Shown: piece by piece, positions 32,986-41,769 of the stretch
Numbering within the stretch: position 1 is the stretch's first letter
Layout: every line of letters begins with the position of its first letter
Assembly (NCBI RefSeq): GCF_907164905.1
Contig: NZ_CAJRAF010000004.1
Span: 496,001 to 560,000 of the forward strand
DNA length: 64,000 bases
Direction of reading: 5' to 3'
Origin: Dyadobacter sp. CECT 9275
GTDB lineage: Bacteria; Bacteroidota; Bacteroidia; Cytophagales; Spirosomataceae
The notes under the pieces: generated by a model
Seen by the model: only the letters and a program-made list of their open reading frames with translations
Database searches by the model: none
Told to the model about the DNA's origin: nothing
Translations under genes and position numbers: made by a program

Positions 32986-33293
32986 GGTTAGAAAGTAAGA
33001 AATAATGCCTTCGGTCTGACACGGTCAGGATTTGCTGAAATCCCGACTGGTCTTCCCTTTCGACGTTTCAAAGTTGTCTCCCAATTCTGGAGGGAAACTG
33101 AAGATTTCAGCCGTTTAGAAAAAAGTTGATTTTTTTTGAAGATTTTTTGAACAGGATGTAACGCAGACAATAGCCTCCAGAGGCTGCCTCTTAGGCGTCA
33201 CTAAGGGCTATGCAAAGATGATTGCGATGGGAAGCCATCGGCGCAAAAGTTGCGGATAAGCCAAAATACAAGTACCCCGGCTACTGTTCTGCG
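32986..33293. other. Intergenic region
   Basis: About 310 bases between the acvB-like gene and the protease gene on the same strand, expected to hold the protease promoter. A short hairpin (AGCCTC/GAGGCT near 33173-33188) is too tight to matter. No TAnnTTTG box was found near the protease start and no gene is seen. Confidence 0.4.
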
Positions 33294-34730
33294 TCATTTA
33301 TGGGGAGGGATACCTTTCATTAATTCCTGTGCGATCAGTTCATAATTATCATCAAAATGATGACTGCCGGGAATAATCATCACGTTAAAACCATTCGACC
33401 TGAAAACGGCAGTACGGTTTTGATCTTCCTTACTCCCAAAAAAACAAATCGGCTTGTATTTCTCAATACGCTTTATTTCACCGATCACGTCATAAGGAGC
33501 AGCGCTCCTTCCCAGATTCAGCATGTCCGTTAAATGAACTTCAAAATCCGTTTTTTCATCCGGAGATAACATCCATACCGACTGCAATTTTTCCTTTAAG
33601 CCGGGCGGCAGCTTTGAAGCTACAAATGGCGCGACACCGGCACCAAAAGAATATCCCAGCAGAATAACCTCATTTCTTTTCCAGAGACGCATATAATAAT
33701 CCAGTGCTTTTGAAATGTCCTCCGCAGCCTTTTCCGGAGTTTTCGGTTTCCAGTAATATTGCTGGGTATCCATTCCTAAAACCGGTAAACCTTTGGCGGC
33801 CAATGCCGCTGCAACACCTTTATCAAAGCTTGTCCAGCCGCCATCTCCCGATAACATAAAGACCATCGCATCACCCGGCAAAGAAGATACCATGGGATAT
33901 AATGGTAGATCCACAGGAATTTCAGTTTTCAAAACGTGGATTTCATTTTGCCCGTTGTCCTTTTTATCAGAATCAAAAACAGGCTTTTCTATCTCCTTAA
34001 AAGCTTTTATAAACGCAGGAGCCCAGCGGGATACCACAGAAAAACCATGTCCCACAGCCGGTAGCGAAACAAGAGAAGCCGAAGGCATATTTTTCATATA
34101 GCTATCTGTTTTCCGATAATTGCAAACCTGGTCCATCACGCCGTTCAGCACAATAAAAGGCGCAGGTAATTTCAGATTTCTATCCAGATAATAAGATTTC
34201 CCTTCGACCAGAACGTGAGATTTCAGCCCATTTCCGATACAAAAACTGCGGTCCGTTTCCACATCAGGGCAAAATCCCATTGCGATAACTCCCTTGAAAG
34301 TAGCAGCCGGAGACTGAGCCATTGCGCCATACGCCCATGTTGCACCGGATGAATAGCCCACCAGTAGTGGCTTGAGATAGTGTTCAAATTTATACTTCTT
34401 TTGTAAGCTCAGGCTGAGGTCTTCCAGATCTCCCGCTGGATAATAACACGCGGAATTGGTGTTTCGTAAAGCTTTGCTGTAATGTACCAGGTCAATCCCT
34501 GCCACCAGTGCGCCCTGTTCCGTCAACAGTCTGGCCATATTTATTACCCCATCGTTCCAGCCCCCATCGCCGGAAAGAAATATTACAAAAGAGGTAGGTG
34601 CCGCCAAAGGAGGATATACATGGATTTTACCAAACATTCCGTATTCCAGCGAATCCGATTTTTCAGCCTTCACTTCTAGAGTCGGTCCCAGCAATAATAG
34701 CATCAGGGACAAAAAGAAATTTAATTTCAT
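33294..34730 (-). CDS. acvB: AcvB/VirJ-family serine hydrolase, two alpha/beta-hydrolase units
   Basis: A 478-residue protein with a signal peptide (about 1-22). Two alpha/beta-hydrolase copies are visible, each opening with VIFLSGDGGWNDG or VFMLSGDGGWTSF; the nucleophile elbows are GYSSGATWAYG in the first and LGYSFGAGVAPF in the second, and the C-terminal VIPGSHHFDDNYE may supply the catalytic His. The second unit matches VirJ. Agrobacterium AcvB hydrolyses lysyl-phosphatidylglycerol in the periplasm, and its gene sits beside lpiA (an mprF homologue). Here the same order holds, with a four-base overlap (ATGA) to mprF. I infer the same lysyl-PG hydrolase role. Confidence 0.85.
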   Translation of the reverse strand: MKLNFFLSLMLLLLGPTLEVKAEKSDSLEYGMFGKIHVYPPLAAPTSFVIFLSGDGGWNDGVINMARLLTEQGALVAGIDLVHYSKALRNTNSACYYPAGDLEDLSLSLQKKYKFEHYLKPLLVGYSSGATWAYGAMAQSPAATFKGVIAMGFCPDVETDRSFCIGNGLKSHVLVEGKSYYLDRNLKLPAPFIVLNGVMDQVCNYRKTDSYMKNMPSASLVSLPAVGHGFSVVSRWAPAFIKAFKEIEKPVFDSDKKDNGQNEIHVLKTEIPVDLPLYPMVSSLPGDAMVFMLSGDGGWTSFDKGVAAALAAKGLPVLGMDTQQYYWKPKTPEKAAEDISKALDYYMRLWKRNEVILLGYSFGAGVAPFVASKLPPGLKEKLQSVWMLSPDEKTDFEVHLTDMLNLGRSAAPYDVIGEIKRIEKYKPICFFGSKEDQNRTAVFRSNGFNVMIIPGSHHFDDNYELIAQELMKGIPPHK

Positions 34731-37351
34731 GGTTTTATAATATGGTTAAGGACAGACGGCGCCTGTATCAAATCGTAATCATCACTGTATATCAAGTACT
34801 TATTGTGCCATACCGGGGCAAATTTCTCTTTAAAATCCCGCAAGCCTTTATAGTGGGAAAATGAACGTATCTTTTCATAGGCAAACTTCATGGACTTCTC
34901 CGGGAGGCTCTCCGCCGCGTCGATTCCCGACATGGGCGCCAAACCCAGGTTTACAGAAGTGTATCCTGCTGATTTAAGGTAATGAAACATTTCCACCATG
35001 ATGAAATCCATGACACCATTTGGCGCATCAGCCGTTTTCCGGATCAGATCATACGTACCTTCTCCCGGCGCATAATCAGGGATAATATTCACAAAGGCTA
35101 CGATCTTTTCCTCGGGACTTTCAACTGTGATAATGGTCTGATTTTTAAGTTCTTCCCATATAAACATACCCTGGGAAAATACCAGTTCGTGCCGTCCAGC
35201 CTCGGAAAGCCATTCATCAGACACCGCCTTAATCCGCTGCAGAAGACCGTCTTTAACCGGTGCGGGATACACAACTGCTTTAAAACCTTTGTCGGTTACC
35301 TTTTTCAATGCATTCCGCATAGATTTCTTAGCTCCGCCTTCCAGGCTGAAGGTATCCAGGTTTACAACTCCTTCCTGCCCCAGAAAAAGGTTCTTCCTGC
35401 CAAGTGCCTCATAAACCGGTAAACTTTCCTGAGGTACCCGGTAATAGAAATTTTTGAGCCCGCATTCCCTGCTGAACTGATCAAACATCGCGATACACTG
35501 TTTCATGTCTGTTTCGTTTCGCGCCACAGGATTTTCCAGTACAACAGCGAAATTTCCCCAGATTCGATAGGCTAAAAAGGCATTGAGTTCTGCCGGTCTA
35601 TAAATTATTTTATCAGGATATGTTTTAAAATAATCCATGGCAGACTTCCCGCAGGTACTTACCAGCTCCCGTGCGAGTTCCATATCTTCCGCCGAAAGTG
35701 TATCCTTTACAACGTAGGGCCGCACCAATGTATAAATCAGAAAACAAATGGAAACAAAACCGCTTATGTTAATGGAGTAAAGGAAATTTTTGGCAAATGA
35801 ATCCAACGGAACCAGCGAATTTATATCGATCAGAAAGTAATTCAGAAAGGTATACCGAACAGATTGTCCGAAATTAAAATCAATACCAAAATGATGTTTG
35901 TCCAGAAAATAAAAACCTGTTATACCATACAGCAACACCAGGACCATGCTGAACACCGTTGCCCTCAAGCCAATTTTCCGCAAATGCGGGTTCTCTTTGA
36001 TGTAATATTCCTTACGGGAAACAAAAAGAATAACAATGACAAGCACCGCCGCTATGGACTCTTCATAGTCAATGGCTTTTGAAAGATTACCGATCAACGA
36101 AACCACGCTCAGAAACATAGCAAAATACCAGGTAATACGTAACCCTTTGAGCATAAAAGCGGCTGTGACCAACAGAAACAGCCCCGACGCAAGAACAAAA
36201 TAATTGGAAATCGTAATGGCCTCACCAGGAAGGTATCGCTCCAGAATCCTTACCCTTGTGCCAATGGCTGGCGTGAGTACAGAAACGATATTGATCATTC
36301 CCAGTATCAACAAAACCAAAGCCGGCAAAATACGCATCAGCAATTTCCCCGCTCTGGCCATAAAACTGATCAGGCCAGCCAGCAACGGCAGCCAGAATTC
36401 CAGAAATCTGTAAAGAAAAGTAATAGAGACGGCTTCGATACTGCTGTATCCGAAACGGGTGAGTATGAAAGCCATGGAGATTTCAAGCGCGCCAAGTCCT
36501 CTTAAAAACGGTGAAATGATCAGGAAGATAACCGAAACGGTATACCCCATGACCGCTGGGAACAATGAGGCTTCTGCATGCAGCGCCTGCATGGCAATAT
36601 ATAAGTGCGCGATTCCTGCAAGTTCGATGAGTACGCTATAACCAAGCGTGACCCATATCATTTTGACATCAATCTGGTTGGACAGAATTTCGCGGATCAG
36701 TATTTCTGAAGAAGGGACCCATTTTATTAATAGCTTAAAAGCGACTCCCTGCCTCCGCAGCGACCTGTAAATACCTGTTAACAAAGCGATAACCAGAAAA
36801 ACACCAGACAACCCAAGCCACTCTCCGTTACTTACGCCACCGACAGACAATGCATAAAGAAATGCAGGAACGGCTACAACCACCACAGATACGATCCCAA
36901 TAAATGCATAAACTGACGAAGCGAAATGGATCTGCGTTTTGCTGATTCCCTTTTTTTCAATATCCCGGCTAAAAAATGCAAGTGAGGAAATGCCGCCCGC
37001 CGGAAGAAAAATACTAACCAGATTTCTTTTCAGAAAGAGGATAACTGCCTCGTAAAGGTCAACCTTTTTGCCTACTACCCTGAACGAACTTACATACATA
37101 AACCCCTGTAAAACAATGTATATGCATGTAAAAAGCACCCCCGCTACAACCCATGAAACAGATGCTGAGACAAGGACATTACGGACTTCCATCATCTCGG
37201 TTTGCTCATGTCTGATAAACCATATCCCTAAACCGATAAAGAACACGGTAAATAGAAACCGGATAATAATCCTGGAATTTTCCCGGATAAAGGGCATGCC
37301 AGCCCTATGGAGGAATTGCGGAAGGTACCTGGCAGAAAGAAAATTTTTCAT
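34727..37351 (-). CDS. mprF: Bifunctional lysyl-phosphatidylglycerol synthase/flippase MprF
   Basis: An 874-residue protein. About 14 hydrophobic helices fill residues 20-540: the first eight are the flippase domain (with IFLPAGGISSLAFFSRDIEK), the rest a second membrane block. From about 545 on comes the soluble DUF2156 synthase domain (SAMDYFKTYPDKIIYRPAEL, AYRIWGNFAVVLENPVARNE, and the late NLGLAPMSGI). It moves lysine from Lys-tRNA onto phosphatidylglycerol and flips the product outward, making the membrane less negative and more resistant to cationic peptides. The length matches long MprF proteins. It is the upstream gene of the mprF-acvB pair. Confidence 0.9.
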   Translation of the reverse strand: MKNFLSARYLPQFLHRAGMPFIRENSRIIIRFLFTVFFIGLGIWFIRHEQTEMMEVRNVLVSASVSWVVAGVLFTCIYIVLQGFMYVSSFRVVGKKVDLYEAVILFLKRNLVSIFLPAGGISSLAFFSRDIEKKGISKTQIHFASSVYAFIGIVSVVVVAVPAFLYALSVGGVSNGEWLGLSGVFLVIALLTGIYRSLRRQGVAFKLLIKWVPSSEILIREILSNQIDVKMIWVTLGYSVLIELAGIAHLYIAMQALHAEASLFPAVMGYTVSVIFLIISPFLRGLGALEISMAFILTRFGYSSIEAVSITFLYRFLEFWLPLLAGLISFMARAGKLLMRILPALVLLILGMINIVSVLTPAIGTRVRILERYLPGEAITISNYFVLASGLFLLVTAAFMLKGLRITWYFAMFLSVVSLIGNLSKAIDYEESIAAVLVIVILFVSRKEYYIKENPHLRKIGLRATVFSMVLVLLYGITGFYFLDKHHFGIDFNFGQSVRYTFLNYFLIDINSLVPLDSFAKNFLYSINISGFVSICFLIYTLVRPYVVKDTLSAEDMELARELVSTCGKSAMDYFKTYPDKIIYRPAELNAFLAYRIWGNFAVVLENPVARNETDMKQCIAMFDQFSRECGLKNFYYRVPQESLPVYEALGRKNLFLGQEGVVNLDTFSLEGGAKKSMRNALKKVTDKGFKAVVYPAPVKDGLLQRIKAVSDEWLSEAGRHELVFSQGMFIWEELKNQTIITVESPEEKIVAFVNIIPDYAPGEGTYDLIRKTADAPNGVMDFIMVEMFHYLKSAGYTSVNLGLAPMSGIDAAESLPEKSMKFAYEKIRSFSHYKGLRDFKEKFAPVWHNKYLIYSDDYDLIQAPSVLNHIIKP

Positions 37352-37605
37352 CTAAGTATTCATTAATGGTAACATTTGAAATGCCACTTTGACCATTCTC
37401 GTCCTGGCCAATATCTGATGTACACGTTGAGTTCCTGCATCTGTAAAGTGATGTAAATGTGATATTTTCTTTCAGTAATCAACAAACTGTTTTTAAGTTT
37501 TAAAGAAAATCTAATATGCAGCCCAGCCAGCGCCGGTAAATAAGAATACGGAAGTGATATAAAGTTTGAAACAAGAAAGTCTGTTCCGGTGTTGGGGATA
37601 AAGTA

Positions 37606-37613
37606 TACGTTTG
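37606..37613 (+). promoter_or_regulatory. -7 box of the LLM oxidoreductase gene
   Basis: TACGTTTG, a match to TAnnTTTG, ends nine bases before the ATG at 37623. No TTTG at -33 spacing is visible, so this is a partial promoter match. Confidence 0.4.
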
Positions 37614-37622
37614 TAACAATAG

Positions 37623-38669
37623 ATGAACATGGAATTAGGTCTTTATACTTTTGCCGATAATGTGGCAGATCCCGTTACAGGGAAATCAATTTCAGCACAC
37701 CAGCGCGTTCTAAATCTGATGGAAGAAATTGAGCTTGCGGAACAGGTCGGTCTGGATATGTTTGCAGTAGGTGAACATCACCGCCCCGATTTCGTGGTTT
37801 CATCACCCGCGATTATTCTGGCTGCCGCAGCGGTTAAAACAAAGAAAATTAAGCTATCCAGTGCCGTAACGGTGCTGAGCTCAGATGATCCCGTCAGGGT
37901 TTTTCAAGATTTTGCTACGGTGGATTTGTTATCCGGTGGCCGTGCGGAGATCATGGCCGGACGGGGATCGTTTATTGAATCCTTCCCGCTTTTTGGTTAC
38001 GACCTGAAAGATTACAATACTTTGTTTTCCGAAAAACTTGAATTGCTGATTGCACTGACCGAGAAAGAAAAAATCACATGGAAAGGGAAACACAGAGCTT
38101 CGCTCGATAATCTGGGGGTATATCCTCGGCCTTATCAGGAAAAACTTCCGGTGTGGGTGGCGGTTGGCGGAACGCCGGAATCTGTGGCACGGGCGGCATC
38201 TCTGGGCCTTCCCATGGCTCTCGCGATTATAGGCGGAACACCGGATCGGTTTGTCCCTTTTACAAATTTGTACCGTGATGTCGCACAAAAAGCCGGGCAC
38301 AATCCTGCATCACTAGCCATTGGTATCAATTCCCAGGGTTTTATCGGGGATACCTCACAAAAAGCAGGAGACGATTATTTCCCGAGCTTTGCGGATGTCA
38401 TGAACCGCATTGGCCGCGAGAGAGGCTGGTCGGGTATTAACCGGGATTATTTTGATGCGATGCGTGATCCGAAAGGATATCTTATGGTAGGTAGCCCCCA
38501 GCAGGTGATCGACAAAATCCTGTATGAACATGAACTTTTCGGGCACAACCGTTTTCTGATGCAAATGAGCATGGGAGCGGTGCCGCATGACAAGATCCTC
38601 CGTTCGATTGAACTTTACGGCACCGTGGTGGCACCGGCAGTCAGAAAGGCATTAGGGGTGGGAAGTTGA
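37623..38669 (+). CDS. LLM-class flavin-dependent oxidoreductase
   Basis: A 348-residue bacterial-luciferase-like TIM barrel. [14 protein letters not shown] opens the barrel, [20 protein letters not shown] with [10 protein letters not shown] is the highly conserved luciferase-like region, and [34 protein letters not shown] and [20 protein letters not shown] follow the family order. It uses reduced flavin, FMNH2 or F420, to oxidise an unknown substrate. No partner flavin reductase is near. It sits alone, with a repeat element downstream. Confidence 0.9.
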   Translation: MNMELGLYTFADNVADPVTGKSISAHQRVLNLMEEIELAEQVGLDMFAVGEHHRPDFVVSSPAIILAAAAVKTKKIKLSSAVTVLSSDDPVRVFQDFATVDLLSGGRAEIMAGRGSFIESFPLFGYDLKDYNTLFSEKLELLIALTEKEKITWKGKHRASLDNLGVYPRPYQEKLPVWVAVGGTPESVARAASLGLPMALAIIGGTPDRFVPFTNLYRDVAQKAGHNPASLAIGINSQGFIGDTSQKAGDDYFPSFADVMNRIGRERGWSGINRDYFDAMRDPKGYLMVGSPQQVIDKILYEHELFGHNRFLMQMSMGAVPHDKILRSIELYGTVVAPAVRKALGVGS

Positions 38670-38670
38670 G

Positions 38671-38814
38671 TTTTTAGCAGGCAGTTTTGCGGTGGGCGGT
38701 TTTTAGGAGGCAGTAAACAGTGGGCAGTTGTAAACTTTTAACTTTTCAGTAAGCACTATCCGATAACCAATACCGCACACTGCTTACTGCCCACTGAAAA
38801 CTGCCGACTGAAAA
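38671..38814. repeat. GGCAGT-word fold-back repeat element
   Basis: About 145 bases between convergent genes built from repeated GGCAGT / CAGTGGGCAGT words on the left and their complements (ACTGCC, ACTGCCCACTG) on the right. The reverse complement of about 38780-38816 (GTTTTCAGTCGGCAGTTTTC...) aligns with 38671-38710 (GTTTTTAGCAGGCAGTTTTG...) over some 37 bases with roughly 30% mismatch, so the unit can fold on itself. It resembles a degenerate REP/MITE-like element; it may also act as a terminator for both flanking genes. Confidence 0.6.
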
Positions 38815-40422
38815 CTACGTCGCCAGCGGAGGACCTCCTGGGATCATGAATTTCTCCCGTTTACCTCGGAAGGTATGACGTTTGGCGGTAAATTTAGCCG
38901 TCATATATTCGCCCATGTACACGGAGCCCGTGATAACGTTATCCTTCACAGTACCCGCAAACATGTAGGTAATGGAATCTGCCGGCTGACGGTCGGTAGT
39001 TCTTATCTTAATTTCGTTTCCTTCTATGATACCGTTGAGCTCCCGTACCGAATACTCCCCCTTATGAGATCCCTGCAACCAGTTGCCATCCTGTTCGATG
39101 ATAAAAGTTTGCTTGCTTGTACTTGTAAAAAATTCCAGATCCACATCCCAGTGGCCTTTAAGATCCGCTCCAGCGGCGGCAAGTTCGGTTTTTTTCGGCT
39201 GGCGTTTTTGAGATAAGGTTTCAAAAAGGCGGTCGGCCACAATTTTGTCCTCGCCGGGCTGCATCTGCCCTGTAGTGATTGAAACGGAGGTATGATTGGC
39301 ATCACGGCTGCTCCCTCCCAACGCAATACGTGGCTTGGTCCGTCCGAAAGTCTCCGCAATTTCTTCCCCCGTGATATGCAGCTTGGATGGATCCCAGCTT
39401 ACCTGAAGGACAGGGGTGCGGTTTGACAAACCCTTGGGTTCAAACACCGTGGTTTTGACACCATCAAGCGTCGACAGTTTTTTGGAAATATTGTCCAGCC
39501 AGGAAAGCCACTTTTTCCAGTCGGCGGCGTGATCCCGCTTGGTCCAGGCCTCCACTGCAGCCACCATACCCATCGCCTCCTCGCGACCTACCTTGTTGTC
39601 CCGCCCGGGCCCGTGGTGAGGAGCACTTGCTTGCCACGCTGACATCAGCAGATCTTTCTGCCCTAATACCAAACCGGCACACTGAGGCCCGCACATTACC
39701 TTGCCACCACTATAAACCACCACAGTAGCTCCGCTTTTCAAATGGACATTCGGTATGGTTAGGTCTTCCGCAGCGGCATCCACCATGACGGGAATATTCT
39801 TGGGTTTCGCAATTTTTGCAATGGCTTCAGTTGAAAACGGCCCCGACTCCGACGGGCCGCCAGCGGCTATGTAGATCATCGCCGTTCGCGGGCTGATGGC
39901 CCTTTCCAGTTCCTCAATACTGTCTACCGTAATGATTTTCACACCCACGTTACGGATCGAGTGATCATACACGTTACGCGAATACCTGGGGATGATCACT
40001 TCAGTTTTTTCAAAACCAGTCAGGTCAGGCACACGAATCAGTTTTTCAGGATTCCCTCCCGTTACGCAGGCTACTGTAATGTGTTTCATACCCGCCGCAC
40101 AACCCGAAGACACCAGGCCCCATTCGGCACCTGTAAGCTCTGCCAGCCGTTTTCCCACACCAAAAGCAAGCTCGTCATACTGGACGAACGATTGCGCAGC
40201 AGCGTCCATGGCCGCGCGTACTTCAGGCCTTTCGATCGATCCACCAATGATCGTAAACGTACCACGGCAATTTATAATAGGCTCAACACCAATTGACTGA
40301 TAGATTTCCTTGTTCGCAGCCGCATCAATCACGCTCGTTGTCTTCTCCGGTATTTTGGGAAGCATCATGCCGCCAGCCAGCGGCAACAATGACAGATCCT
40401 TCAGTGCATCTCTTCGTTTCAT
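38815..40422 (-). CDS. SelA-like PLP-dependent enzyme with C-terminal beta domain
   Basis: A 535-residue protein. The N-terminus MKRRDALKDLSLLPLAGGMM looks like a Tat-type export signal. The PLP fold of the SelA/D-glucosaminate-6-phosphate ammonia-lyase group is clear: GAEWGLVSSGCAAGMKHI, Asp215 in IPVMVDAAAEDL, and Lys241 in VVYSGGKVMCGPQCAG as the Schiff-base lysine. From about residue 415 an extra beta-rich domain (GHWDVDLEFFTSTSKQTFII, YMFAGTVKDNVITGSVYMGE) is added. It is the third and last gene of the minus-strand run with two COG3964 amidohydrolases, a pairing known from many genomes. The substrate is unknown. Confidence 0.85.
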   Translation of the reverse strand: MKRRDALKDLSLLPLAGGMMLPKIPEKTTSVIDAAANKEIYQSIGVEPIINCRGTFTIIGGSIERPEVRAAMDAAAQSFVQYDELAFGVGKRLAELTGAEWGLVSSGCAAGMKHITVACVTGGNPEKLIRVPDLTGFEKTEVIIPRYSRNVYDHSIRNVGVKIITVDSIEELERAISPRTAMIYIAAGGPSESGPFSTEAIAKIAKPKNIPVMVDAAAEDLTIPNVHLKSGATVVVYSGGKVMCGPQCAGLVLGQKDLLMSAWQASAPHHGPGRDNKVGREEAMGMVAAVEAWTKRDHAADWKKWLSWLDNISKKLSTLDGVKTTVFEPKGLSNRTPVLQVSWDPSKLHITGEEIAETFGRTKPRIALGGSSRDANHTSVSITTGQMQPGEDKIVADRLFETLSQKRQPKKTELAAAGADLKGHWDVDLEFFTSTSKQTFIIEQDGNWLQGSHKGEYSVRELNGIIEGNEIKIRTTDRQPADSITYMFAGTVKDNVITGSVYMGEYMTAKFTAKRHTFRGKREKFMIPGGPPLAT

Positions 40423-40476
40423 TTGATGTTATTTAAGATTAGAATATTAGGGATTATGATTATTCAACTAGTTATG

Positions 40477-41751
40477 CTATTTCTCTGACCCAAAAGTTCT
40501 CAGCTGGTTTTTCGCAGCCATACCGTTCAGATCCCAAACCACCTTGCCATGCCGTATGGTTAATTCCGCTTCGAGTTTTTTATTGCCCTGAATACTGTTT
40601 CCGGCAGAATCGACAAATCCAAACTTTCCCTCTCTCACGCCCAGAATTACGATATCGGCTACCTTTCCTTCCCCCAGATTTCCAAGTTCCTGATGCCTGA
40701 CAGCTTTGGCCGGATTCCAGGTACCCCTGAGTATGACTTCGTCAAGCGTTAAACCCAGCGCCATAAATTTCGACATCACATGGAGCATATCTTTCATGGC
40801 AGAATTCATACTGAAACGATGCAGATCCGTACCGAACGTGTCGGGATAAAAATGCTCCTTTGCGGCCGGTATCGCCTGGTCAAACCAGAAACCTGCTCCG
40901 CCATGTCCCAGGTCAAACAGAATACCCCGCATTCGGGCATCTCTTACAAACGCCCTTACTTTCCCATCTTCTCCAATGATGGGCATCCGCTCGGCAATAT
41001 TCTCAAAAGTGTGGGTGATCATATCTCCCGGCCGCATCCTGGCAAGCTGGTCGGCAAGGCTGTATTCCGGCAGGTGACATTCCACAAACAAGGGTGTCCC
41101 GCTTTTGCCAGCCGCAGCCACTGCTTTGTCAAAAGGTCCCCAATCTTTTCCCAGATAATGCCCTATTTTCACTCCAACGAGTGTTTCCAGATTTTCCCGG
41201 ATCACTTTTGCTGCCGAATCAGCATTCATCTCTTCCAGATTCTGCTCCGTTGCAGAACCCGTCATTCCCCCTCCTGTTATATTCAAAAATGCCAGTATCC
41301 TTGTTTTGGACAGATCGATTACCTGCCTTTTGAATAGCGGAAAATTTTTCCAGCCGGAGGTACCCGCATCTACAACCGTAGTTACACCCGACCGAAAAGT
41401 GAAGTCATCCGGTGAAACACTGTTCATTCCGTTAGCGAAAACATTAGCCTCACTTCCCACAAAAACGTGGGTATGGGTATCAATAAAACCGGGAGCAACA
41501 TATAGTCCCCTGGCATAAATCACCTTTTCTGCATCCGGCTCGGGTATTGCTTCGGCAACTTTGGCTATATTACCTTTCCTGACAGCCACATCCATGACTT
41601 TACTGATTCCGTTTGCAGGATCTATAACATGGCCCTCTTTAATGAGCAGATCATATTGCTGGGCAAAACCGAAATCACAGGATAGCAGCAGAAGCGTAGC
41701 TGCCGTCAGAGACTTTCTTTTGACCCAAAAATACATCCCCGAATAATTCAC
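40477..41751 (-). CDS. COG3964 amidohydrolase/deacetylase-family metallohydrolase, copy 1
   Basis: A 424-residue protein with a signal peptide ending FGFAQQ. Binuclear amidohydrolase ligands are His93 and His95 (IDTHTHVF), carboxylated Lys195 (GVKIGHYLG), His226 (FVECHLPEY), His247 (ITHTFEN) and Asp309 (GTDLHRF). COG3964 members, often misnamed dihydroorotase, have been reported to hydrolyse acetyl-(R)-mandelate; the natural substrate is unknown. It is a tandem paralogue of the next gene, 18 bases away, and lies just before the SelA-like gene. The internal ATG at about residue 6 is an alternative start. Confidence 0.87.
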   Translation of the reverse strand: MNYSGMYFWVKRKSLTAATLLLLSCDFGFAQQYDLLIKEGHVIDPANGISKVMDVAVRKGNIAKVAEAIPEPDAEKVIYARGLYVAPGFIDTHTHVFVGSEANVFANGMNSVSPDDFTFRSGVTTVVDAGTSGWKNFPLFKRQVIDLSKTRILAFLNITGGGMTGSATEQNLEEMNADSAAKVIRENLETLVGVKIGHYLGKDWGPFDKAVAAAGKSGTPLFVECHLPEYSLADQLARMRPGDMITHTFENIAERMPIIGEDGKVRAFVRDARMRGILFDLGHGGAGFWFDQAIPAAKEHFYPDTFGTDLHRFSMNSAMKDMLHVMSKFMALGLTLDEVILRGTWNPAKAVRHQELGNLGEGKVADIVILGVREGKFGFVDSAGNSIQGNKKLEAELTIRHGKVVWDLNGMAAKNQLRTFGSEK

Positions 41752-41769
41752 ATCAACTCATTTTAAATT

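Noticed and set aside
38671..38814. Possible CRISPR array
   Set aside because: The repeated words are 6-11 bases, unevenly spaced and on both strands; no constant-length spacers and no cas genes.
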